Assembly (NCBI GenBank): GCA_003138975.1
Contig: PLHQ01000037.1
Span: 35,418-67,650, forward strand
Length of the DNA stretch: 32,233 nucleotides
Direction: 5' to 3'
Source: Acidobacteriaceae bacterium
Lineage (GTDB): Bacteria; Acidobacteriota; Terriglobia; Terriglobales; Acidobacteriaceae
Position numbers and translations under genes: made by a program. How positions within the stretch are numbered: the stretch's first letter is position 1; the number at the start of each line of letters is the position of its first letter. Under the pieces are notes generated by a model. The model ran no database searches, had not been told where the DNA came from, and saw only the letters and a list, made by a program, of their open reading frames with translations. This document shows, piece by piece, positions 7,778 through 15,737 of this stretch.

Positions 7778-8234
7778 ACAGGTCAGTGTAAAGCAGAGGG
7801 AGACAAACTGAAACTGAAGAACAGATCACGCCAGAAATTCGCCCCCCCGGCCCGATCCGCAGAATTCTGCGGGCTAGCCGACCGAGCACGGGATATTCAG
7901 CCCATTCGCCGCGTCCAGCCTTGATTCCGTACACAATGGCCACCACCAGCATAAACACCCACCAGCCCATCATTCCCAGCCACATAACCGGGAAAAGGAC
8001 GATGAATCCCGGAGGAAGAGAGCCGTGCAGGGCTGCCGGCTGATGAAACGCAATTCCCGCGAATGCGACGGCGAAAAATGCTCCCATCAAGATCATCACG
8101 AAAAAAAAGTACAGCCCCTGCAGCAGCAGGGCCTGGAGCGCAGGGAAAGAAACGAACCGCGAATTACGCTTGACGAGAAAAATCACAAGTGGGGCAATCC
8201 ATCCGCCGACGAGCTGCAGCACATGGGCCAGCAT
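7749..8234 (-). CDS. DUF4870 domain-containing membrane protein
   Basis: A 161-residue protein with three or four hydrophobic segments. The sequence opens MLAHVLQLVGGWIAPLVIFLV, continues through FVSFPALQALLLQGLYFFFVMILMG, and includes VMWLGMMGWWVFMLVVAIVYGIKAG before the conserved YPVLGRLARRIL. That order (N-terminal helix, FHA.QALLLQ-like segment, terminal YP.lG...) is DUF4870, a family of unknown function common in bacteria. The last 30 or so residues (Cys- and Ser-rich) go beyond the usual domain end and overlap the start of meaB. The ATG at 8234 is preceded by a GGACGAG that lies in the arm of a leader hairpin. Confidence 0.75.
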   Translation of the reverse strand: MLAHVLQLVGGWIAPLVIFLVKRNSRFVSFPALQALLLQGLYFFFVMILMGAFFAVAFAGIAFHQPAALHGSLPPGFIVLFPVMWLGMMGWWVFMLVVAIVYGIKAGRGEWAEYPVLGRLARRILRIGPGGRISGVICSSVSVCLPLLYTDLFAPRHQALD

Positions 8235-8243
8235 TCATCGTGC

Positions 8244-8266
8244 ACTCGTCCTGCGTCGGGACGAGT
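8244..8266 (-). promoter_or_regulatory. leader hairpin covering the ribosome-binding site of the DUF4870 gene
   Basis: A perfect 8-bp inverted repeat (ACTCGTCC at 8244-8251 and GGACGAGT at 8259-8266) with a 7-base loop ends nine bases upstream of the ATG at 8234. On the minus-strand transcript the 3' arm reads GGACGAG, the only purine-rich sequence near the start. Folding would therefore hide the site. A regulatory role is inference. Confidence 0.4.
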
Positions 8267-8316
8267 TGGTTGATCACTGCGGCGTCGGACGCGGGACCTC
8301 CGGAGGAGGAAAACTT

Positions 8317-8345
8317 ACCATACCCCTGACGGCGTGCCAAGGCAA
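8317..8345 (-). promoter_or_regulatory. candidate sigma-70 promoter for the DUF4870-meaB-mce unit
   Basis: On the minus strand TTGCCT (8345-8340) and TATGGT (8322-8317) are separated by exactly 17 bases, each matching four of six consensus bases. It lies in the 189-base gap between the acyl-CoA dehydrogenase stop and the DUF4870 start. The predicted transcript start near 8310 would give a leader of about 75 bases that includes the hairpin at 8244-8266. Confidence 0.35.
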
Positions 8346-8423
8346 GGCTCGGGTCGCGGACGGCAGCTCGAGCTACAGAATCCTCACGCTTGGTCTGCAT
8401 GGGTTGATCTTCGAGAGACGAGG

Positions 8424-9566
8424 CTAGTCCTTCAACAGCTGTCGAGCGATCACGAGCCGCTGAATCTCGCTGGTGCCCTCGCCGATGGTGCATAGCTTCA
8501 CGTCGCGGTAGTACTTCTCTGCGGGATAGTCTTTGATGAAGCCGTAGCCACCGTGAATCTGCACGCCTTCGTTGGCGCACCTCACGGCAACTTCGCTGGC
8601 ATAGAGCTTCGCCATGGATGACTCCAGTGTCGTCTTCATCCCGGCGTCTTTCATCGACGCCGCCCGCAAGGTGAGTAGTCGCGCAGCATCAATCTCCGTA
8701 GCCATGTCGGCCAGCTTCCACTGGATCGCCTGATACTCGCCGATCGCCTTGCCGAATTGCTTGCGTTCCTTGGAATATTTCAGCGCGGCCTCGTATGCAC
8801 CCTGGGCCATGCCCAGCGAAAGAGCCGCAATCGAGATGCGGCCGCCATCGAGCACGCGCATCGCGTCGATGAAGCCGTCGCCTTCCTTGCCCAACAGATT
8901 CTCCGCCGGAATCACGCAGTCTTCAAAAATCATCTCTGCCGTGTCGCTGGCTCGCAACCCGAGCTTGTTCTCTTTCTTGCCGGGGCGGAATCCCTTGGTA
9001 TCTTTCTCAACGATGAAGGCCGAAAGGCCGTGCGTATTGGCGGCGCGGTCGGTCACAGCAATCACGACGATTACGTCCGCATAGTGGCCGTTTGTGCAAA
9101 ATGTTTTCGTCCCGTTAAGTACCCAATTGCTACCCTTGCGCCTCGCAGTCATGCGGGCGCTGCCTGCGTCCGATCCGGAAGAGGGCTCGGTCAATCCCCA
9201 TGCGCCGATAAACTCACCGGTCGCAAGTTTGCTGACGTACTTCTTTTTTTGCGCCTCATCCCCGGCAAGGAAGATGTGATTGGAGCAGAGCGATGTGTGT
9301 GCGGCGACGATGATTCCCACCGAGCCATCCACGCGCGACAACTCCTCGATCGCGATGACATATTCCACGTAGCCCATGCCCGCGCCGCCGTACTCGGTGG
9401 GGAACACTGTTCCCAACAATCCGAGCTTGCCCAGTTCTTTGATGGTAGTCAGCGGGAACTCGCACGCCTCATCCCATTTCATGACATTGTGTGCGATCTC
9501 GCGTTCGGCAAATTCGCGGACGCTTTTCTTCAAATGCTGCTGCTCGTCATTCAGTTGAAAATCCAA
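8424..9566 (-). CDS. acyl-CoA dehydrogenase
   Basis: A 380-residue flavoprotein of the short/medium-chain acyl-CoA dehydrogenase class. Motifs in order: [19 protein letters not shown] at the N-terminus, [14 protein letters not shown] (FAD/substrate loop), [36 protein letters not shown], and [18 protein letters not shown] at the end, where the Glu in GEGTSE fits the catalytic base. It oxidises acyl-CoA to enoyl-CoA and passes electrons to ETF. The start is best placed at TTG 9566, because GGAGGA sits three bases before it and homologs begin MDFxL. The frame is open to TTG 9590 but that adds only Gly-rich residues. Confidence 0.92.
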   Translation of the reverse strand: MDFQLNDEQQHLKKSVREFAEREIAHNVMKWDEACEFPLTTIKELGKLGLLGTVFPTEYGGAGMGYVEYVIAIEELSRVDGSVGIIVAAHTSLCSNHIFLAGDEAQKKKYVSKLATGEFIGAWGLTEPSSGSDAGSARMTARRKGSNWVLNGTKTFCTNGHYADVIVVIAVTDRAANTHGLSAFIVEKDTKGFRPGKKENKLGLRASDTAEMIFEDCVIPAENLLGKEGDGFIDAMRVLDGGRISIAALSLGMAQGAYEAALKYSKERKQFGKAIGEYQAIQWKLADMATEIDAARLLTLRAASMKDAGMKTTLESSMAKLYASEVAVRCANEGVQIHGGYGFIKDYPAEKYYRDVKLCTIGEGTSEIQRLVIARQLLKD

Positions 9567-9569
9567 GAT

Positions 9570-9575
9570 TCCTCC
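9570..9575 (-). promoter_or_regulatory. Shine-Dalgarno GGAGGA deciding the TTG start of the acyl-CoA dehydrogenase
   Basis: The minus strand reads GGTGGAGGAATC then TTG at 9566. The strong GGAGGA at 9575-9570 ends three bases before the TTG. If initiation were at 9590 this site would lie inside the coding region, so it supports the shorter product. Confidence 0.6.
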
Positions 9576-9757
9576 ACCTGCTGCACTCAATCACTGATTA
9601 CACCATAGCAATAGATTTAGGGAGAAGTTACCGCGGAGATATGTAGCTGAAAGTGTGCAAAGCCCCGCTAATACTGACGACTACGCGTATGTACACTCTC
9701 TGCCCGACCGACCGGATGGTTTGGCGCCTATCGACCTTACTCTCGCTCAGGCGATAG

Positions 9758-10945
9758 TCAGCGAACCGATTCTTCCGCCAGAATGAATTTCTCGAACACA
9801 TCGTTCGACAACAATCGACCGCACGACGTCAGGCAGACGAAATCCCATCGACGCTCCATCAGACCGCCTTTGATTAGCTCTGCAATTGCGGCACGAGCTT
9901 GCTTGACGGTGTCTTCGCCGAATTTCGCGGCGAGTTTCTGCAGGCGGATGCCCCGCGTCAGTCGCAGCCCAAGGAAACAACTCTCCTCGAACGCTGCCTG
10001 GCGCGAGACTGCAGTTCGCTGCAAAGCTGAGCCACTCATGTACTTTTCCAGGGAGTCGGCCGGCGCGAATCGTACTGCGTCAAGGTCTTCTGTGGCAGAA
10101 TCCAGCATCGAATGCGCGTCCACGCCAAAGCCGAAGTAGGGCTGCCGCGTCCAATACTTCAGATTGTGTTGTGACTCAAAACCTTCGCGCGCAAAGTTGG
10201 AAATTTCGTATTGCGCAATCCCGGCTGATTGCAGGCGCTCACAGGCAGTGCGGTAGAAATCTGCAATCGCTTCTTCGTCCGGCACAAGGTGCGCATGGTA
10301 GCGCGTACCCCCTGCCAAAAGTTCGCGTCCGAGACGCGAGTCTTGGTCCACCTCGAGCATGTAGACACTCACATGCGAAGCGCCGGTCGCGATGGTTTCT
10401 GCCAGAGAGAATTCCCAACTCTCGGCGGTCTGGTCCGGCAACCCCGCGATCAGATCGATGTTGATATTCGTAATCCCCGCAGCGCCCAGCCGAACAATGT
10501 CCTCGAGCACGGTCGCGCGTTTGTGCATGCGTCCAACCGCTGCCGCTTCCTGGTCCACAAACGACTGCACCCCGAGGCTCATGCGGTTCACGCCGCAGCG
10601 CAGCAGACTCTCCAGCATGGCTCCGGTAAGCGTGCCGGGAGCGCACTCGACTGTGACCTCCGCTTCGGGCTTCACCACAAACTGGGATCGCACCGTCGCA
10701 AAAACTCGCTCCAGTTGCGCGGCGTCCAGCACGGTCGGCGTACCCCCGCCGAGATAAATGGAATCGACAGCGCGCTGCATCCTGCCGCCCATTTCCTCCG
10801 CGACCTTCTGGGCGTTCTCAATGTCGGCACAAACGCGATCCAAGTAGCGCTCGAATACCGCCCGTGAAAACACGCCGGAGGCGAAGTTGCAGTAACTGCA
10901 CTTGGTGCGGCAGAACGGGACGGAAATGTAGATACCGAGAGGCAC
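9758..10945 (-). CDS. hemW: radical SAM family heme chaperone HemW
   Basis: A 395-residue protein beginning PLGIYISVPFCRTKCSYCNF. The C-x3-C-x2-C cluster (C12, C16, C19) followed by x-F is the HemW form rather than coproporphyrinogen dehydrogenase HemN. SIYLGGGTPTVLDAAQLERV, GVNRMSLGVQSF and NINIDLIAGLPDQT follow as in the family. The C-terminal HemN domain includes YEISNFAREGFESQHNLKYW. HemW binds heme and a 4Fe-4S cluster and delivers heme to respiratory enzymes. The start is GTG at 10945; upstream ATGs are out of frame. It is transcribed divergently from the ABC exporter gene across a 142-base gap. Confidence 0.9.
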   Translation of the reverse strand: MPLGIYISVPFCRTKCSYCNFASGVFSRAVFERYLDRVCADIENAQKVAEEMGGRMQRAVDSIYLGGGTPTVLDAAQLERVFATVRSQFVVKPEAEVTVECAPGTLTGAMLESLLRCGVNRMSLGVQSFVDQEAAAVGRMHKRATVLEDIVRLGAAGITNINIDLIAGLPDQTAESWEFSLAETIATGASHVSVYMLEVDQDSRLGRELLAGGTRYHAHLVPDEEAIADFYRTACERLQSAGIAQYEISNFAREGFESQHNLKYWTRQPYFGFGVDAHSMLDSATEDLDAVRFAPADSLEKYMSGSALQRTAVSRQAAFEESCFLGLRLTRGIRLQKLAAKFGEDTVKQARAAIAELIKGGLMERRWDFVCLTSCGRLLSNDVFEKFILAEESVR

Positions 10946-11087
10946 TTCCAGACCATTATCCCATTTACGAGCCCCAAACCTTTTCCATCCTCTCGACTGC
11001 CTTCGCCATCTATTTGGGTTACCCTGTTAGCAGCGCGATTGGCGCTGTTTCAACCCGGATCGCCAATCGACGGATCACAAGAAACCG

Positions 11088-13043
11088 ATGTCGCAGGAAG
11101 AAGAAGTATTAGGTAAAGCCTATGACAGCCGACTGATGGCGCGGCTGCTGCAGTATTTGCGTCCCTATCGCTGGCAGGTAGCGATCGCGCTCGTTTCGAT
11201 CTTGCTGAAGTCTTTCGCCGACGTACTCGGTCCCTATCTCACCAAAGTGGCGATTGATCGCTATCTGTCTCCCGCCAAAGGGTTATCTTCCGGTTTCTGG
11301 AGTTGGCTCAGCCCGCGCGCGATCACCGGCATTGCTCAAATTGCATTGATTTATGTTGGACTGCTGGTCTTCAGCTTTTTGCTCGACTTCCTGCAGACCT
11401 ATTTCATGCAGTGGACCGGCCAGAAAGTGATGTTCGATCTCCGCCGCCAGATCTTCCGGCATTTGCAGCGGCTACACGTTGCCTTTTTCGACAAGAACCC
11501 CGTTGGCCGTCTTGTGACGCGAGTTACTACCGACGTGGATGCGTTGAACGAGATGTTCACTTCCGGCGTTGTGTCCATTTTTGAAGATCTATTCGTGCTC
11601 TTCGGCATCTTGGGAGTAATGCTGTGCATGAACTGGAAGCTGGCGCTGATCACTTTTGCCGTGCTGCCCTTCATCGTTTATTCCACAAAGATTTTCCGCG
11701 ACCGCGTGCGCGATTCCTATCGACGCATCCGCGTGGCGATTGCGCGTATCAACTCATATCTGCAGGAGCACATCAGCGGGATGGTTGTGCTGCAACTTTT
11801 CAATCGCGAGCGCAAGGCCTACAACCGGTTCTCGGAAATCAATCGCAATCACATGGACGCGTACAAAGACGCGATCATGGCCTACTCGGTTTACTACCCT
11901 GTGGTCGAGATTCTCTCCGCAATCGCGATTGCCTCCGTCATCTGGTTTGGCGGCGGCGACGTGATGAGAAATGTTCGCGCGAACAGTGTGGCCGTGCAAT
12001 TCAATTGGAAGACACTGGTGGCATTTCGCCTGGTGCCGACTGTAGCGTCGCTGGGCGTGCTGGTCGCCTTCATCCAATACGCTTTGCGGTTCTTCCGTCC
12101 GATCATGGACTTCAGCGAGAAGTACAACATCCTGCAGTCGGCCATGGCCGCCAGCGAACGCATCTTCAAATTGCTGGACACGCCTGTGCAGGTGGTTTCG
12201 CCCGCAGTCACCACGCGCCCTGCGGGACCAGGCCGAATTGAATTCGATCACGTATGGTTCGCCTATCACGACACGGCAGAGGGCGATCAAGCTCCGGACT
12301 GGGTTCTTCGTGACGTCACATTCACCATCGAGCCCGGCGAAACCGCGGCCATCGTCGGCCACACTGGCGCCGGCAAGACCACGCTCATCTCACTGCTGCT
12401 ACGCTTCTACGATGTCCAGAAAGGCGCGGTTCGAATCGACGGAGTAGACATCAAAGACATGGATCTCGCCGAGTTGCGCAGCCGTTTCGGCGTGGTTCTG
12501 CAAGATCCATTCCTGTTCAGCGGGACCATCGGAGGGAATATCAGACTCGGGACGCAGCGCATTCAGGATAAAGACGTAGAGAAGGCCGCCGAAGACGTAA
12601 ACCTCGCCGACTTCATTCGCGCCTTGCCAAAGGGCTTCGATGAAGAAGTCCGCGAACGCGGCTCGACGCTTTCCACCGGTCAGAAGCAGCTCATCTCATT
12701 TGCGCGCGCCCTGGCCCACGAGCCGAAGATTCTGATTCTCGACGAAGCCACTTCCAGCGTGGATACCGAAACTGAATTCCGCGTGCGCGACGCGTTGAGC
12801 CGCATGGTCGAAGGACGCACGTCGTTGATCATTGCCCACCGGCTTTCTACGGTGCAGCGCGCAGATAAGATCATCGTGATGCACAAAGGCCAGGTACGCG
12901 AAATGGGCACGCACCAGCAACTCTTGGCCCAGCGCGGCATCTACTTCAAGCTCTATCAGCTGCAATACAAGGACCAGGAGATCAGCATGTCGCGGATGCC
13001 TTCGCCTACGAGTTCCGAAGTCACCACCAGCGCCGATGATTAG
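11088..13043 (+). CDS. MsbA-like ABC exporter (fused permease and ATPase)
   Basis: A 651-residue half-transporter. Residues 1-345 form the six-helix exporter domain (for example ALVSILLKSFADVLGPYLT and QKVMFDLRRQIFRHLQRLH). The ATPase domain has Walker A GHTGAGKTT (424-432), Q-loop VVLQDPFLFSG, signature LSTGQ (528-532, Gly to Thr in LSGGQ), Walker B ILILDEATSSVD, and H-loop IIAHRLSTVQRAD. It likely exports a lipid or other hydrophobic substrate as a homodimer. Close to TM6 it carries about 25 residues (around 292-322) that MsbA-type proteins usually lack. lpxB lies 1.2 kb downstream, so lipid A flipping is an attractive but unproven role. The ribosome-binding site is weak. Confidence 0.88.
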   Translation: MSQEEEVLGKAYDSRLMARLLQYLRPYRWQVAIALVSILLKSFADVLGPYLTKVAIDRYLSPAKGLSSGFWSWLSPRAITGIAQIALIYVGLLVFSFLLDFLQTYFMQWTGQKVMFDLRRQIFRHLQRLHVAFFDKNPVGRLVTRVTTDVDALNEMFTSGVVSIFEDLFVLFGILGVMLCMNWKLALITFAVLPFIVYSTKIFRDRVRDSYRRIRVAIARINSYLQEHISGMVVLQLFNRERKAYNRFSEINRNHMDAYKDAIMAYSVYYPVVEILSAIAIASVIWFGGGDVMRNVRANSVAVQFNWKTLVAFRLVPTVASLGVLVAFIQYALRFFRPIMDFSEKYNILQSAMAASERIFKLLDTPVQVVSPAVTTRPAGPGRIEFDHVWFAYHDTAEGDQAPDWVLRDVTFTIEPGETAAIVGHTGAGKTTLISLLLRFYDVQKGAVRIDGVDIKDMDLAELRSRFGVVLQDPFLFSGTIGGNIRLGTQRIQDKDVEKAAEDVNLADFIRALPKGFDEEVRERGSTLSTGQKQLISFARALAHEPKILILDEATSSVDTETEFRVRDALSRMVEGRTSLIIAHRLSTVQRADKIIVMHKGQVREMGTHQQLLAQRGIYFKLYQLQYKDQEISMSRMPSPTSSEVTTSADD

Positions 13044-13073
13044 GGCCAGTCCGAACGAAGCATCGCCAAGAAC

Positions 13074-13802
13074 ATGCCTCAGTCAAAACGAGTTTTCCTT
13101 TCTGCTGAATGGCGAGACCTCGTGATGTTGAACTACGAGGTCGAACCCAGCCTGTTAAATCCGTACGTTCCACGCGGCACGTCACTGGATTCATTCAATG
13201 GAAGAACATACATCAGCCTTGTGGGCTTTCGATTCTGCCGGACCAGGTTACTTGGACGTTTTCCGGTTCCGTTTCATGCCAATTTCGATGAGGTGAACTT
13301 ACGCTTCTACGTCCGGCGGAAAGCGGGCAGCGATGACAGGAGGGGAGTTGTTTTCATCGCCGAAGTTGTGCCCAGACGCGCAATCGCGACAACGGCTCGC
13401 CTGGTGTACGGCGAAAACTACAGATATTCTCTAATGAAGCACCGCATCGAGACGGAAGGACTGAGCAAGACGGCTGCGTATCAGTGGCAGGTTGACGGCC
13501 GGTGGTGCAAGATCTCTGCTCAGACCGTTGGCCCTCCAAAACATCCAGGACGGGGGAGTTTGGAACAGTTCATCACCGAACACTACTGGGGCTCTTCGGG
13601 TCAACGATCCGGTGGTTGCCTCGAATATCATGTCTCGCATGTCCCGTGGCAGGTGTGCGCGGCCGCTACCGCTGGATTTGAGGGGGACGCCAGCTCTCTT
13701 TATGGGCACCAGCTTGGAACGGTTGTTCAACGACGCCCTGACTGCGCGTTCGTGGCAGATGGCTCGCCGGTCATCGTCTTCAGGGGTGATAGGGTTCAAT
13801 GA
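13074..13802 (+). CDS. YqjF/DUF2071 family protein
   Basis: A 242-residue protein with clear DUF2071 features. The N-terminal part reads MLNYEVEPSLLNPYVPRGT, then FNGRTYISLVGFRF, then FHANFDEVNLRFYVRRK. It ends with the family-typical DGSPVIVFRGD. DUF2071 (YqjF) has an acetoacetate-decarboxylase-like fold and no settled function. It starts 31 bases after the ABC exporter stop, and its stop overlaps the next gene in ATGA. The pairing with a DUF393 (DCC family) thiol-disulfide oxidoreductase recurs in bacteria and suggests they act together. Confidence 0.85.
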   Translation: MPQSKRVFLSAEWRDLVMLNYEVEPSLLNPYVPRGTSLDSFNGRTYISLVGFRFCRTRLLGRFPVPFHANFDEVNLRFYVRRKAGSDDRRGVVFIAEVVPRRAIATTARLVYGENYRYSLMKHRIETEGLSKTAAYQWQVDGRWCKISAQTVGPPKHPGRGSLEQFITEHYWGSSGQRSGGCLEYHVSHVPWQVCAAATAGFEGDASSLYGHQLGTVVQRRPDCAFVADGSPVIVFRGDRVQ

Positions 13803-14233
13803 TATCTCCGAAACGTGAATCGGGAGGCGCTCCTCCTCGCGAAGGTTGGATACTTTACGATGGTGGATGCGGGTTCTGCTTTCGTTGGGTCCACTTCTGG
13901 AAGAAGGTAGTTGAACGGAGGGGCTTTGCAATTAAAGATCTGCAGTCCGCTACTGTCGACGGCGGTTTGAGAATTCCACAAGAGAACCTGCTGGACGACA
14001 TACGAGTTTTGACGCGTACCGGAAAATTGGAATCGGGTGCTAACGCGTATCTCTATGTGGCACGGCGAATCTGGTGGGCATGGCCTTTCTACGCAATCTT
14101 CCGTTCGCCAGGTTCTAATTGGATGCTTGGGTGGGGTTATCGCTGGTTTAATCGAAATCGGTACCGAATCTCTCGGCATTGTCCGCTACCGCAACGAGCC
14201 GGGGATGGGCACGTTGCGAAAAACGGCATGTGA
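13799..14233 (+). CDS. thiol-disulfide oxidoreductase DCC family protein (DUF393)
   Basis: A 144-residue protein with the family motif YDGGCGFCFRW (Asp21, Cys24, Cys27), a C-x2-C redox pair after a short beta strand. C-terminal segments such as RIWWAWPFYAIFRSPG and YRWFNRNRYRIS are typical of DUF393. The family is predicted to be thioredoxin-like; substrates are unknown. The ATG at 13799 overlaps the DUF2071 stop by four bases. No signal peptide is seen, so it is probably cytoplasmic or membrane-associated through its Trp-rich segment. Confidence 0.87.
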   Translation: MISPKRESGGAPPREGWILYDGGCGFCFRWVHFWKKVVERRGFAIKDLQSATVDGGLRIPQENLLDDIRVLTRTGKLESGANAYLYVARRIWWAWPFYAIFRSPGSNWMLGWGYRWFNRNRYRISRHCPLPQRAGDGHVAKNGM

Positions 14234-14270
14234 ACCTCTCTAGCCACATCATCGGCCTTACAATGCTCTC

Positions 14271-15524
14271 TTGCGAATCCTGATCTCAGCCGGCGAAGCT
14301 TCCGGGGAAATGTATGGCGCACAGCTCATCGAAGCTCTCCACCGGGCTGCCGATCGCAATGCCGCGGAGCTTCGCTCCGCGGGACAACCGGGGGCGGCTG
14401 TCCCCACACAAGCATCTCAATCAGGACCAGCATGTCGCTCCACACGAGCATCGCAACTTGAATTCTTCGGCGTTGGCGGAGAGCGCATGCGGGCTGGGGG
14501 CTGCGACATTGTGGTTGATGCGAAGGACCTCTCCGTCGTCGGCATCACGGAAATTCTCAGTCATCTTCCTAAGATCTATGGCCGCTACCGGCTCCTGATT
14601 AAGGAAGCCGACAGGCGCAAACCTGATCTCGCCATCGTCATCGACTCGCCCGCGTTCAACTGGCGCGTAGCGCGGCAGTTGAAGAAACGCGGTATTCCCG
14701 TGGTTTACTACGTCGCGCCGCAGTTCTGGGCATGGCGACAAGGACGGGTTCGGTTGCTCCGCGACTACATCGATAAGGCGTTGGTGATTTTTCCGTTTGA
14801 GGAGAAGTTCTATCGCGACCGGGGAGTGGATGCGATCTTCGTGGGCCATCCCCTCGCTGACTTGCCGCAGCCGGCAATCGGGCGCAGCGACTATGCCGTG
14901 CAATTTCATCTCGATCCAGCCAAACCCTGGATCACACTCATGCCCGGCAGCCGCGTCAAGGAAGTAAGCATGAATTTGCCGACTATGCTGGAAGCGGCTG
15001 CCCAGCTCGGCCGCGAGTACGAATTTCTACTGCCGGTCGCACCCACACTCGACCGCGCCTTCCTGAAGAGCTTAATTGACCGACACGGCATCACACTTGT
15101 GCCCGAATCCCTGCCTGCCCTTTGGCATTCGCGCGCCGGCATCGTCGCCAGCGGCACTGCGACAGTGGAGGCCGCGATGATGCGCACTCCGTTCGTGATG
15201 GTCTACCGCGTTTCGCCTCTCACTTATATGCTGGGCAAGCCGCGAGTGAAGGTCCCGCACTTTGCCATGGTTAACCTGATCGCCGGGGAACAAGTCGTCC
15301 CGGAGCTGGTGCAACAAAACTTTACAGCTTCGAATGTGGTCGCCCAAGTACAGGATATCCTCCCTGACGGTGCCGCACGCACGCGAATGGTGGAGGGTCT
15401 GGCTCGAGTGAAAGCCAAGCTCCGCGCGCCTGAGAGTGCCATGGAAGGTCCGGCACAACACCCGGCCGACCGCGCCGCCACAATTATTTGGTCGATCGGA
15501 AATTCGATAAGATCTCACAGCTAG
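14271..15524 (+). CDS. lpxB: lipid-A-disaccharide synthase with an in-frame insertion
   Basis: A 417-residue GT19 glycosyltransferase. It contains ILISAGEASGEMYGAQLIEAL, FFGVGGERMRAGG, VVGITEILSHLPKIY, YYVAPQFWAWRQGRV, VGHPLADLP, LMPGSRVKEV, and SGTATVEAAMMRTPFVMVYR. LpxB joins UDP-2,3-diacylglucosamine and lipid X to form the lipid A disaccharide at the inner membrane. The start is TTG at 14271, because the conserved N-terminus begins there and no in-frame ATG lies nearby. Between EALHRA and LEFFGVGG there are about 32 extra residues (about 27-62), rich in Ala, Gln, Ser and Arg. They are encoded by a palindromic repeat element (14362-14456). The reading frame is otherwise intact, so the enzyme is probably functional. 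Confidence 0.93.
   Translation: MRILISAGEASGEMYGAQLIEALHRAADRNAAELRSAGQPGAAVPTQASQSGPACRSTRASQLEFFGVGGERMRAGGCDIVVDAKDLSVVGITEILSHLPKIYGRYRLLIKEADRRKPDLAIVIDSPAFNWRVARQLKKRGIPVVYYVAPQFWAWRQGRVRLLRDYIDKALVIFPFEEKFYRDRGVDAIFVGHPLADLPQPAIGRSDYAVQFHLDPAKPWITLMPGSRVKEVSMNLPTMLEAAAQLGREYEFLLPVAPTLDRAFLKSLIDRHGITLVPESLPALWHSRAGIVASGTATVEAAMMRTPFVMVYRVSPLTYMLGKPRVKVPHFAMVNLIAGEQVVPELVQQNFTASNVVAQVQDILPDGAARTRMVEGLARVKAKLRAPESAMEGPAQHPADRAATIIWSIGNSIRSHS
14362..14456 (+). repeat. palindromic element inserted in lpxB
   Basis: Hairpin 1 is a perfect 9-bp stem CCGCGGAGC (14362-14370) and GCTCCGCGG (14374-14382) with loop TTC. Hairpin 2 overlaps its end: GGGACA (14381-14386) and TGTCCC (14399-14404), extended inside by CC/GG. 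These are followed by a 17-base imperfect direct repeat (14404-14420 and 14440-14456, 15 of 17 identical, 36-base period). The whole lies where LpxB homologs have only a short loop. It resembles REP-like palindromic elements that insert in coding sequences. No second copy is seen in this window. Confidence 0.65.
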
Positions 15525-15609
15525 CCTACCCCCAAATTCGTGCATCAGACATACAGAGATAGAGAAAAAGGTAACTTGGTAGAAGAGATACGTTTGGCTA
15601 GGCTATGAA

Positions 15610-15660
15610 GATCGGCAGGATTTTGCGCTGCTTGAATTAAGTACTGGGCGCGTGCCGATC
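15610..15660 (+). repeat. inverted repeat in the gap between lpxB and the secreted-protein gene
   Basis: GATCGGCA (15610-15617) and TGCCGATC (15653-15660) form 8-bp arms around 35 bases. An inner 4-bp GCGC pair (15625-15628 and 15648-15651) could extend the fold. The rest of the 213-base gap (15525-15737) shows no gene. It could be an operator or a structured leader; nothing more can be said. Confidence 0.35.
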
Positions 15661-15737
15661 CTGACACAAGTTCAGGCGGACGCAACAAGCAATACGCATA
15701 AAGATTGGCTCTGAGGGGTTGGGGGAAAAGTTCGCGC

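Noticed and set aside
8757-9608. Plus-strand open frame of 283 codons opposite the acyl-CoA dehydrogenase
   Set aside because: It is antisense to a clear enzyme gene, has no recognisable domain, and long antisense frames are common in GC-rich coding DNA.
14362-14456. Possible CRISPR-like or tandem-repeat array in lpxB
   Set aside because: Only two imperfect 17-base copies without spacer regularity; it is better explained as a palindromic insertion.
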